Part shown: positions 7,900-15,443 of the stretch, piece after piece | Position numbering within the stretch: the stretch's first letter is position 1 | Layout: each line of letters starts with the position of its first letter | Assembly (NCBI RefSeq): GCF_010093535.1 | Contig: NW_022985242.1 | Coordinates: 1 to 15,443, forward strand | DNA: 15,443 bases | Source: Lindgomyces ingoldianus | Taxonomy: Eukaryota > Ascomycota > Dothideomycetes > Pleosporales > Lindgomycetaceae | Reading direction: 5' to 3' | Made by a program: the position numbers and the translations under genes | Notes under the pieces: generated by a model | The model's input: only the letters and a program-made list of their open reading frames with translations | What the model was told of the DNA's origin: nothing | Databases searched by the model: none

Positions 7900-8606
7900 T
7901 ATAATATTTATATATTTAATTTTTCTATTTTAATATAATACTACTTCTTCTACTTTTATTAACACATTTGTATATACTTTAGTTTTAAAAGCTAAGCTGT
8001 ACATTTTAATAACTAGTTCTTTACTAATAGCTTGTTTAATTTTTAAAAAGATAGTATTTATTTCTAAAGTCTATGTAAACTTCTTTTAAGCTCTTTCTTT
8101 AATAGCGTTTGTAAGATGTTGTGCTATTCTAGAGTATTTCTTTATTATTTAGCAGATGTGTTCTAAGAGTTCTAGAAATCCTTATATGCTTTTTACATTA
8201 GTAGGTTCTAGCTATTTTATAACTACTTATATTTTCTTTAAGTTAATCTTAATTTCTTCTCTATAAATAATAAATCCTAGGTATTCTATTTCTTAGACAT
8301 TAAATTTACATTTACTAAGCTATAGATGTAGCCTATGTTAGCATAGTCTGTCTAGTACTAGCGTTACCTTAGTAACATAGTCTTTATAAGTGTTTTTAGT
8401 GTAGATAAGAACGTTGTCTAAATAAACTAATATAAATATGTTAAAGAATTTAGATAGTAGTTTATTAATAATTCTTTAGAAGGTAGCTAGAGTATTTATT
8501 AAACTAAACAGCATTACTAGTAATTTATACAGTCTCTATAGAGTTTTAAAAGCTGTTAGGTATTTATCTTCTTTGTAGATTCTTATTTTATTAAAGCTAC
8601 CCTGTA
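7900..8606 (-). pseudogene. Gypsy reverse transcriptase (second half) and RNase H relic
   Basis: Reading leftward from the Fot1 junction, one frame gives GSFNKIRIYKEDKY, then LTAFKTL, then LLVMLFSLINTLATF, the fingers/palm part of the Gypsy RT. The active-site block YLDNVLIY lies at 8401-8424; families have Asp where this copy has Asn, a G-to-A change. EYLGFII follows, then the RNase H lead-in IKQAISKELVIKMY (about 8000-8040) and a decayed TDAS-like site near 7965. Many in-frame stops show it is dead. It continues the RT half at 10478-10840 across the nested transposon. Confidence 0.88.
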
Positions 8607-8608
8607 TA

Positions 8609-8665
8609 ACGTACTTCATGGGCAAGTTGCTCACACACCTAAGTTGCTTACTTTTGCTAAGACCC
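8609..8665 (+). repeat. Left terminal inverted repeat of Fot1 element
   Basis: Runs from ACGTACTTCAT to GCTAAGACCC. It matches the reverse complement of 10419-10475 at 53 of 57 positions; the four differences (repeat positions 12, 16, 24 and 37) are all transitions. Confidence 0.95.
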
Positions 8666-8779
8666 TACTACACTACTCTTCCTACACTAATGCATTTCTA
8701 ATAACACTACTTAAACATGTTAAAAGAATGTTAAATGTAGCTTATGCTTTAAGCTTTTAAATAAAACACAACCCTTTTT

Positions 8780-10330
8780 AAGTAACACGCTGCAGCTATC
8801 TATAGAGTTTTTTAAAAAATAATAAGTAACTAACGCACTAGATAACTTTTTTAAGCTAATTATACAGCTAACTGCTAAAAAGCTAACTAATAATAAGAAG
8901 TAGGTAATTATTTAGCACATACTTAAGCTAGATACATAAGGATTTCCCCCCTAGCTAGCAGCTGTAGCTAATATAGCTAATTCTTTACACGCTAAGCATA
9001 ATATAAGCTATGTTAGCATAAACTAGCTTAATATGTTTATTAAGTGTTACTTAGAGTTTAAAGTAAAGTTTAAGTGTAAGTATAACTTTAAAAAAGCTTT
9101 TTATAAAGATCTTATAGTAATTTAAAGCTAGTTTAACTTTATAAAAAATATTAAAGCTAAGTATAGCATCTAGAATAATAACATGTATAACTTTAATAAG
9201 ATAAAGTTTATAATAGGCTAGATATCTACTAGAGCAGTTATTACAAGTTTAGAGAGATAAAGACAGCTAAAAGCAGTCTAGCTAGGTAACTAGAAGTAGA
9301 CAACAGCTATTTAGGGCATTAATACTAAAAAGTAGGCTATTTTACTTTTTATTATTTTTTAAAGTAGTAACTACTTTTTAAACTAGTATAAAAAAGAAAA
9401 TCTACTTTAAGATTAAGTTATTATAATCTTTAAGTGCAGCTAGACTACTAATTAGCTTAGTCTAAACTAGTTAAAGCACTTTAATGTGTATATAAAGAAG
9501 TGTACTGTTAGTAGCTACTATCTACTAGTTATTAACAGCTATAAGAGCTATAACTTACTTTATTTTTAGTAATACTATAAAAATAATAAGATTATTACTA
9601 TTTATATGCTTTTTTACTTATTACACTTTTTATAGCTACTTAATGTAAGTTGTTTTACTTTTTTAAAGAAAGTGTATAAGCGCTAAGCTAAAAACCTTAT
9701 GCGCAACTAAATTACTTATATTATAAAAATAAAGTTTCTACTATGCTTTAAAGTAGCTTATAATGCTATAATTACTTTTAGTAATATCTAAGAAAAGTTC
9801 TAAGGCGCTAGATTAGTTCTTTTTAACCTATAATAGGTTATAATAGGCCTTAATGTAAAGTTGCGCACTTTATTACTACTACTACTTATATATAACAAGC
9901 TCTAGTAGTTGTAAACTTTAAGTAATACTTTAGAACTTAGGTTATAATTAATGCTTATAAAGATAAGAATTTAAAAGCATATAAATAGTTTACTAACTTT
10001 TATAGTTAAGGCATTTAAAAAGGTCTTAAAAAGGGCAGTAATAATTACATATAAGCTAGTGTTAGTGTAATAAGAAATTACTAAGCTTTAAGCAGCTAAT
10101 AAGGCTACTATATAACATAAATTACATAAAAAAAAGCAGATTAAGGTAGAAAAAACTTTAATAATTTAAAAAAGCCTACGCTTAACAGCTCTAAAGGAGT
10201 TTAGAGCGCGCAGTAACAGGAAAAAGGCAAAGAAGCAGGTGCAAGCTAAAGTAGGTAAGCTATTCTAAAGGCGCTGCAGACAGTGCAATTAGACTAGGCA
10301 TAACACACAAACATGTAAGTAAGAAGCAGA
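8780..10330 (+). pseudogene. Fot1/pogo transposase relic with C-terminal zinc knuckle
   Basis: Plus-strand frames give the order of a pogo-type transposase. A CENPB-like DNA-binding part includes GFPP..LAAVAN decayed to KDFPP*LAAVANIANSL (about 8940-8990). MYNFNKIKFIIG at about 9183-9218 corresponds to the first catalytic block (family consensus YNFDETGF). YLLVINSYKSYN near 9519-9554 corresponds to the second block (family LxxDGHxSH), and a LLNVSCF block near 9630 matches PLDVGCF. Both Asp codons now encode Asn. A basic C-terminal region ends with RRCRQCN*TRHNTQTC at about 10269-10316, a CCHC zinc knuckle. There are numerous stop codons. The zinc knuckle is seen in some fungal Fot1-like transposases. 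The relic is not functional. Confidence 0.9.
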
Positions 10331-10418
10331 AGTAGTATTTAAATAATATTCTAGGCTGTACTGTACTATATAGTGCCAGAGCGGGTTGTTATAGGCTATA
10401 ATAGAGTTTGTTAGGGTG

Positions 10419-10475
10419 GGGTCTTAGCAAAAGTAAGCGACTTAGGTGTGTAAGCAACTCGCCTATGAAGTACGT
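10419..10475 (-). repeat. Right terminal inverted repeat of Fot1 element
   Basis: Runs from GGGTCTTAGC to AAGTACGT, followed by the TA duplication at 10476-10477. It is the inverse of the repeat at 8609-8665 with four transitions. Confidence 0.95.
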
Positions 10476-10477
10476 TA

Positions 10478-10840
10478 TTAAATTTTATTATATGCTTTGT
10501 TTCTTATAGTTAGTCTATAATATTCTAGATAATAGGCAAGAGGTGCTAGCTTTTAATTATGTTTTTGTTTACAGTTTTATAGTTCTAGCATACCTATAGC
10601 TAGCTACTCTTCTTTAGCATAAAGACAACTGCTAATGCTACTTTACTTTTACTTTTACTAGTATCTTGTTTATCTATGCTTATAACGCTTCTTTTTATGC
10701 CTTTATTATAGCTTTTATTTTATACACCTTTTGTTTTACATCTAGAATAAGGTTAATTTTATAATCCTATAATTAATAAGAAGGTATTTCTTCTAGGTTC
10801 TCTAGAGTTTTAAATATATCTTAATAGTTGTTCTATTTCC
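10478..10840 (-). pseudogene. Gypsy reverse transcriptase relic, first half
   Basis: Minus-strand translation in one frame gives ALAVVFMLKKSS*L*VC*NYKTVNKNIIKS, which follows the conserved A-x-P-V-x-F-x-x-K-K...L-R-x-C-V-D-Y-R-x-L-N..K-N-R block at the start of Gypsy reverse transcriptases (around 10540-10630). HLLPII and a degraded L-D-x-L..AK-(Y/F)-(F/T)-K-(L/F)-D segment end exactly at the TA next to the Fot1 copy. The codons that should give Arg, Asp and Gly are altered by G-to-A or C-to-T changes. Confidence 0.85.
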
Positions 10841-11329
10841 TAGGAATTTATACTGCTTATGCTAGGCTAATTCTTTCTATTTATGTAGTTTCTAGGGTAG
10901 AAAGGATTTTTTCTAAGCTAGTTTCTACTAGGTTTTCCTACATTATCTAGATTACCGTTACTTTTAGTTTCTAGTATAGAAACCTCTATGTTTTTCTTTC
11001 TTTAAGCTTCTAACTTAGATTTTCTTTTACGAACGCATGTGTTACGCTTAATTTACTATTATATTTAGTTTACCTTGTTTAGTCTAGTGCTTCTAGAGTT
11101 ATTTTAGTCTAGTTTATACTTAGGTTGTGTTGTTTTCGCTAACTATAGCCTATTAGCGCCTAATACTTGTTTTTAAGAGAAAAGATGCTTATTAATTTTT
11201 ATTTACAAGTAATTAAAGTATAGAAATCTATGTCTTAGGTTTCTAAGTTAATCTATCTACTTCTATATTTAATAAAGAATGTGTTAGCTAATGTTATCTT
11301 AAATAGGCTTTTTTTTATCTAGTATAGAA

Positions 11330-12640
11330 TGTTATGCTTTTCTACCTACTTAGAATCTAGTCTAGTGAACAAGCATCTACTGTTAATTAAAACAAGGCTT
11401 TTATAGCTGTTAATAGTAAATTTTATAGTTAGGCTTTATTCTATGCATTGTCTAACTGCTTCTAGTGTTTACATGTTGTTAAAGACTATGTTTATGTCTT
11501 GTCTATTGTCTACTAAGTCTATTATGTATGCGTTAGAGTCTAGGCTTTTAATACTTTCTAGCCTTACTTTAATATAGTCTTCTATATTGCATTTATTTAA
11601 CAGACAATCCTTATTTTTTAATTCTTCTATAGTATAGTAACTAGTTGTTCTGCTAGGTAGCTTTTTACTAGAAATAGTAAAATACGCATTCTTTAGATTT
11701 CTTATAGTAAATCTATAATAGATTTTTACATAGGTTAGCGTGCCTACAGTAGACACAGTTTAGGCTCTTACATGTTGTAGCCTATTTGCTTATAAAATTG
11801 TTTTGTTTTTCTTAGCCTACGCTATTATGTAACTACTATCTTGCTAGATGTTTTATAGACTAATGTTTAGCGCAGTACCTAGTATAGCATTAGTACTATT
11901 TATTTACACATTATTCTAAGTTTGTTTAGACTAGAATTAATTATTACTAAGTTTAATAAAGATATTTCTTTTCTCTACCTATTTAGATAGAGTGTTCTTT
12001 CTATTTATAAGCTAATTTAGTGTATCTTATGCTTCTATAGATAATGCACTGCTACTAGTTAGCTTAGTTTAACATTTCCCTCTTATTAATAGCTAGCGCT
12101 AGTAAGATTGTCTTAGCTTGTTCTATACTAGCCTTAGGTTCTTTAAAACTTTTAGTTTTTATTAGTAAGTCTATATGCTATTTTATAATATTCTAGAAAA
12201 ATTCTATTTATAGAATTCTTTTAGAATTTTATAGTCTTGTTTAGCTATAAGCTTTTTAACTAAGTATAATTTAATGTTGTTTTAGATTAGAGCTTAATAG
12301 TAAGGTATGTTACATTCTTATAGCTTATAGTTCTCTCTACATATACAGCACTATTCTAGAAGGTATTAATATGCTAATCTTTATGCATAGATGCTTTCTT
12401 TAAGGATGTTAAAAGAAAAGCGTTTCTCTTTTTACATAATGTTTTTAACATATCTTTTAATCTAGAATACGCTCTACTATTCTTTATAGACTGTAGCCTG
12501 TTACAACACTTGTTACAGTTTATAAGTATCTTAACTCTCTACTTTCTAATAGTTCTCTTTACATTACTAGTAAAGTTCTTAGTTAAGTTATTTCTTAATG
12601 TTAGTAGAGGTTAACTCTCTTTCTATATTGTAAGCTTTTA
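11330..12640 (-). pseudogene. Gypsy gag-pol linker and aspartic protease relic
   Basis: In one minus-strand frame SLVLINSRCLFT is readable around 11365-11400, corresponding to the A-L-(I/V)-D-S-G-C protease active site; the catalytic Asp codon now encodes Asn and Gly has become Arg. Just upstream (11469-11756) 95 codons happen to remain open, including YVKIYYRFTIRNLKNAYF and LVDNRQDINIVF. This is a surviving window of the polyprotein, not an independent gene. The part at 11760-12640 is a decayed linker with many stops and no recognised domain. Confidence 0.7.
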
Positions 12641-13629
12641 TTACTACTAGAGTATTTTTATTATCTACCTTCTTAGAGTCTAGACATTTCTAATAGAAGT
12701 AGCCTACTTTTCTAAAATTTAAGTAAGCTTTTTCTTTTAACCTTTTCTTCTTTTCTTTTATAAAAGGTAGTTGTGTTTTCTTTTTTATTCTAGAGTTACT
12801 TCTTATCTCTTTTTATTATAGCTTTAGCTTTACTTAGATCTACTAGCTTTTTATTATATAATAGGCTTTTCTTCTTCTTAGGTAAAAATGTTATTCTTTA
12901 TTCTACATTGCTACGTTTCTTTTCTAGGTTCTGTTTACAAAGCCTGTTGTTATACATTATTACTACTTCTATAAAATCTTCTAGCTTTTCTAGTTTTCTA
13001 GTGTGTATAAATTTATCTTGTACGCTATTCTTAAGTTCTTTATAAAACATTTTACATAATGCTTTCTAGTCTATCTAGCTACACTATGCTTAGTATTCTC
13101 TAAACCTAGCTATGTATACTTAGATAGTTTCTTTTCTTTAATAAAGATTGTCTATTTTGTTAGCTGCTATGCTCTCTTTATTTACTAGGCTATATATTAT
13201 AGTAAGAGCTTCTTTAAATATCTATTAACTTTTAAATATTTTCCTAGTTTCTTTTTTAAAAGGTTAGCTATATAGTTTATAGCTTCTCTAATTATTAGCC
13301 TGTAGTTAAAACTACACTATAGAGTGTTTATCTAGATAGAGTCTTATCTATTATATTATTTCTTTGTTTGTTTAGAATGATTCTTAGTTGTAGGTTATAT
13401 ATAAGTAGCATTTAGTAATGAATAGTTTAAAGTCTTCAGCAGCTTTACTAATAGGTTTTAGTAGTGTACGTCTAAGACACTTTTTAGCTATTATATTATT
13501 CTTTTCTTATAACATTTTATAGAGACTTGCTATCTCTAGCTACATGTTGTTAATTTCTTTTACAACCTGCTTTGTTTTATATAGGTAGCTTAGTACTTTC
13601 TAATAGTGCTAACCTAACTATTAAGACAT
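12640..13629 (-). pseudogene. Gypsy gag relic
   Basis: A possible gag start codon lies at 13627-13629, 52 nt inside the LTR. The minus-strand frame includes KTKQVVKEINNM, then AAEDFKLFITKCYLYIT near 13400-13440, then VQDKFIHTRKLEKLEDFIEVV around 12960-13030, resembling retrotransposon gag proteins (capsid helices followed by a basic region). Near 12685-12730 a CCHC zinc knuckle is recognisable as YLNFRKVGYFY*KC, with the first Cys and the His decayed to Tyr. Stops are frequent. The domain order supports one continuous Gypsy element. Confidence 0.75.
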
Positions 13630-13681
13630 TAAATAAAAAGGTTTAGAGGATTTATACTTCTTAGAAGAAGGTAGTAATTAA

Positions 13682-14277
13682 TGTTACAATATCTACTTAC
13701 TAGGTAGGCTGCTGTAACAGCTTTTACTAGTTTAGTACACAGGCTAAAAGAGGGATAGATGGTGGGTAAGAAGAAGAGCAGGCAGGCACTTAGTTGTACA
13801 GTCTAAGAGACTAGCTGCGGAAGGTTAGAAGGCGTTACCTAATTGTAGTTTGCTTTTCTATGCTGTATAAGAAGCAGAGGAAGCAATCTTAAGAGAGATA
13901 ATAATTAGAATATATATATATAATATATATAATAGTATAGTGTTTTTAAAAACCACTAGTACTACTTAGTCTATGTAAAGAAAAGACTAAACGTTAATTA
14001 TACCTTCTAAGTAGTAGTTTAGATTAAAACTATATACACAAGTTTTAACTATTGTAACTGCTGTAACTGCTATAAATGCTATTCTTAGTTGCGATTGTTG
14101 TAGGCGCTGTAGGCGCTGTAGTCACTTGCTAAGCCTCTACCTAAGGCTTCTAGCCAGTCACGTGCCTTACTACGTTGCTACTCTTGTTGTGCAGCTAAGG
14201 AGAAATTCTACTACTAGTTGTTGTATAATCTAGTAGCTGTTCGGCATTCGCTTATAGTCTACTTAGAGATTGTAACA
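13682..14277 (-). repeat. 5' LTR of the Gypsy element
   Basis: The 596-bp segment starts TGTTACAAT and ends ATTGTAACA, a perfect 9-bp inverted pair with TG...CA termini. It lies immediately outside gag, where the 5' LTR of a minus-strand element belongs. Directly inside is TTAATTACTACC on the minus strand, which could be a RIP-altered primer binding site. Within it are an AT-repeat stretch (13910-13932) and nested inverted repeats (TTAGTCT 13966-13972 with AGACTAA 13984-13990). No second LTR copy was found in the window, so the call rests on termini and position. Confidence 0.7.
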
Positions 14278-15045
14278 AGAAGCTTCTCTTCTAACAGAAG
14301 CGTAATAGCTTAGAGACTACGCAAGCTAGCCTCTCTAGTTTATCTAGCTCTAGTTCTATACTCTTAGTAAAAACCTATGGAACCTAATTAATCTAGATAA
14401 ACTAGACGCTTTAAATTCTATAAACAGCGCTTTTAAAATGCCTACACTTAGAGTAATTACTACTAAGAACTTTTTAGAGAAGGCTAACTGTGGAGGATAA
14501 AATAGCCTAGCAGTAGCTGTTTAGAAGATTAGATGAAGTGACTCCGCTATCTAAGAGAGCTGAAGGCTCTTCTTATATACACCGAGCTTCGGAACATAAT
14601 ATCTCTAGATCCCAAGCTGCGTCCCAGGCTCTAAGCCCTAGTCTCAGGCTCTAAGCCCTAGCCAAGGCTCTTAGTATAGGCTATAAGCCCCAGCCAAGGC
14701 TCTTAGTATACGCGACACACCCTCTAGGTAAGCTGCGCAGCAGCTCACCTGCTTTAAGCGTTAACTTAGCTTGTTAGAGCAGCGCTGCGCATTTGCCCTG
14801 TGTTTGTGCTTGTTACCCTAGGCAGCATAATGCTTATTTCCCTAGGCAGCGCAGGTCACGTGCGTGCTGTAATTGCTGCAACAGAGGTAAATAAATTCTT
14901 CTGCTTTTTAAGCTCCTGTTCTTTAGATCTAACTAACATGCTGTGTGTAAGTTAATGCTTTTAAGCTCTAAGAATAACTTTAAACCTGTCTACAATCTCT
15001 ACTAACATACATCTATAGCTTAATAAAGCTAAAAGAGCTGCCTGC
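14278..15045. other. Unassigned AT-rich to mixed flank beyond the LTR
   Basis: No coding sequence is recognised. Stops occur in all frames to about 14540, then composition becomes mixed. Two short repeat families lie at 14625-14710. CCCTAGGCAGC occurs twice (about 14816-14826 and 14841-14851). Parts may be further decayed LTR or transposon sequence. Confidence 0.45.
14625..14710 (+). repeat. Short interleaved direct repeats
   Basis: CAGGCTCTAAGCCCTAG occurs at 14625-14641 and 14645-14661 (20-bp period). CCAAGGCTCTTAGTATA occurs at 14662-14678 and 14694-14710 (32-bp period). The two motifs are related through GGCTCTxAG. Confidence 0.85.
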
Positions 15046-15084
15046 TTGTGTGCCGCTGCTCTGCGGGGCCGCGTTGCCCGCAAG

Positions 15085-15147
15085 CCTGCGCCCACCCCCC
15101 GCCAGCCTGCGCCCACCCCCCGCCAGCCTGCGCCCACCCCCCGCCAG
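15085..15147 (+). repeat. GC-rich 21-bp minisatellite, three exact units plus degenerate flanks
   Basis: The unit CCTGCGCCCACCCCCCGCCAG is repeated exactly at 15085, 15106 and 15127. Degenerate copies extend from about 15055 to 15215, including CCTGCGCGTACCCGCAAG and CCCGCGCCCACCACCCG. Because the period is a multiple of three, all frames on both strands stay open and give short proline- or glycine-rich translations. These are a consequence of the repeat, and no gene is called. The boundary with the AT-rich flank at about 15045 is abrupt. Confidence 0.95.
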
Positions 15148-15215
15148 CCTGCGCGTACCCGCAAGCCCGCGCCCACCACCCGCTGTTGCCCTGCGCCCAC
15201 CACCCCCCGCCGGCG

Positions 15216-15443
15216 CCCGCTCCCCAGCCCGGCCTCGACTCCCCGTGTCAGATTGAAGCACTGTTTCTGGGCTTCCTGAAATGAATGATGGGTTTGGATA
15301 TGATGTATGGGATGATTGATTGATTGTATTGATTGTGTTGATTTATCGATCCTTTTTCTGCTCTACTCGTGTTGCTCGGCTTTTGTTTTTCCGATCCGAG
15401 TCCCTCGCGCACTAGCCCTATGCGCGACCAGCTTGCAACATGC
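15216..15443. other. Right-edge flank with GATT-rich low complexity
   Basis: After the GC-rich repeat comes a GATT/GATG-rich stretch (about 15280-15350, with GATTGATTGATTG), then ordinary mixed sequence to the window edge. No gene is recognised; a feature may continue outside the window. Confidence 0.4.

Larger units (their letters stand above)
8609..10475 (+). mobile_element. Fot1/pogo-family DNA transposon, 1,867 bp, RIP-damaged
   Basis: The element is bounded by 57-bp terminal inverted repeats (8609-8665 and 10419-10475) that differ at only four positions, all transitions. The ends begin ACGTACTTCAT; ACGTA-type ends are common in fungal Fot1 elements. It is flanked by TA and encodes one decayed Tc1/mariner-superfamily (pogo, DDE_1) transposase on the plus strand. 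Its length is close to the roughly 1.9 kb usual for Fot1 elements. It sits inside the reverse transcriptase of the Gypsy relic, so it inserted later. Both elements carry transition-type damage, so mutation continued or occurred after insertion. Confidence 0.93.
8607..10477. repeat. TA target-site duplication around nested Fot1 copy
   Basis: TA dinucleotides at 8607-8608 and 10476-10477 flank the element ends (ACGTACTT... and ...AAGTACGT). Removing the element and one TA joins the retrotransposon flanks so that the minus-strand frame reads KFN-I-QGSFNKIR without a shift, matching the continuous Gypsy RT. This marks the insertion site exactly. Confidence 0.88.
7563..14277 (-). mobile_element. 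RIP-damaged Ty3/Gypsy LTR retrotransposon, interrupted and 3'-truncated
   Basis: One element can be followed on the minus strand in the canonical Ty3/Gypsy order. The 5' LTR is at 13682-14277, gag at about 13629-12640, the protease motif near 11380, the first half of reverse transcriptase at about 10840-10478, its second half at 8606-8150, RNase H at about 8040-7900, and the integrase zinc finger and first catalytic Asp at 7790-7680. The element stops near 7563 without a 3' LTR. Excluding the nested Fot1 copy, about 4.85 kb remain. The spacing between RNase H and the integrase finger (about 180 nt) looks too short, suggesting an internal deletion. Nearly every frame is broken by transition-type changes, so the copy is inactive. 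Confidence 0.9.

Noticed and set aside
11469..11756. 95-codon minus-strand open frame inside the AT-rich island
   Set aside because: It is in the reading direction and order of the Gypsy polyprotein, between gag and protease. It is a chance stop-free window of that pseudogene, not an independent gene.
15046..15284. Proline- or glycine-rich open frames on both strands at the right edge
   Set aside because: They follow from the 21-bp GC-rich repeat, which opens several frames at once; no codon preference or domain supports any one.

Overview
The window looks like an accessory, transposon-rich stretch of a filamentous ascomycete (Pezizomycotina) genome. Three observations support this: a long HET-domain gene (a family confined to filamentous fungi), fungal-type Ty3/Gypsy and Fot1/pogo elements, and AT-rich blocks in which the transposon reading frames are broken by transition-type changes (Gln to stop, Asp to Asn, Glu to Lys, Gly to Ser/Arg), as left by repeat-induced point mutation (RIP). 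The species cannot be read from the sequence. No tRNA, rRNA or CRISPR array was seen.

Layout. 1-655 is a diverged tandem array of a unit of about 180 bp. 656-964 is unassigned. 965-1420 is a small AT-rich island with the C-terminal part of a Gypsy integrase on the minus strand. 1421-1945 is unassigned spacer. 1946-4447 (minus) is an uninterrupted 833-codon HET-domain gene. 4448-5217 is a shared divergent promoter region. 5218-6234 (plus) is a 338-codon multi-pass membrane protein of unknown function, possibly preceded by a 49-nt intron. From about 6400 to 14500 the DNA is a large AT-rich island.

The island is mostly one decayed Ty3/Gypsy retrotransposon on the minus strand: 5' LTR 13682-14277, then gag, protease, reverse transcriptase, RNase H and integrase, breaking off near 7563. 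Its reverse transcriptase is split by a 1,867-bp Fot1/pogo DNA transposon (8609-10475, plus strand) with 57-bp terminal inverted repeats and a TA target duplication. Removing it restores the retrotransposon reading frame. A further Fot1-type end lies at 6835-6894. A less AT-rich segment with a GTGTGC microsatellite (about 7040-7562) follows the integrase break. After 14278 come short repeats, then an abrupt change to a very GC-rich 21-bp minisatellite (15085-15147) and a GATT-rich tail.

How it fits together. Two intact genes sit divergently on a GC-normal island between two RIP-damaged islands. HET proteins trigger incompatibility-type cell death in known cases, and some fungal incompatibility loci pair a HET gene with an adjacent partner. 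The HET and membrane-protein pair is therefore a candidate allorecognition or cell-death unit. This is inference from position and family only.
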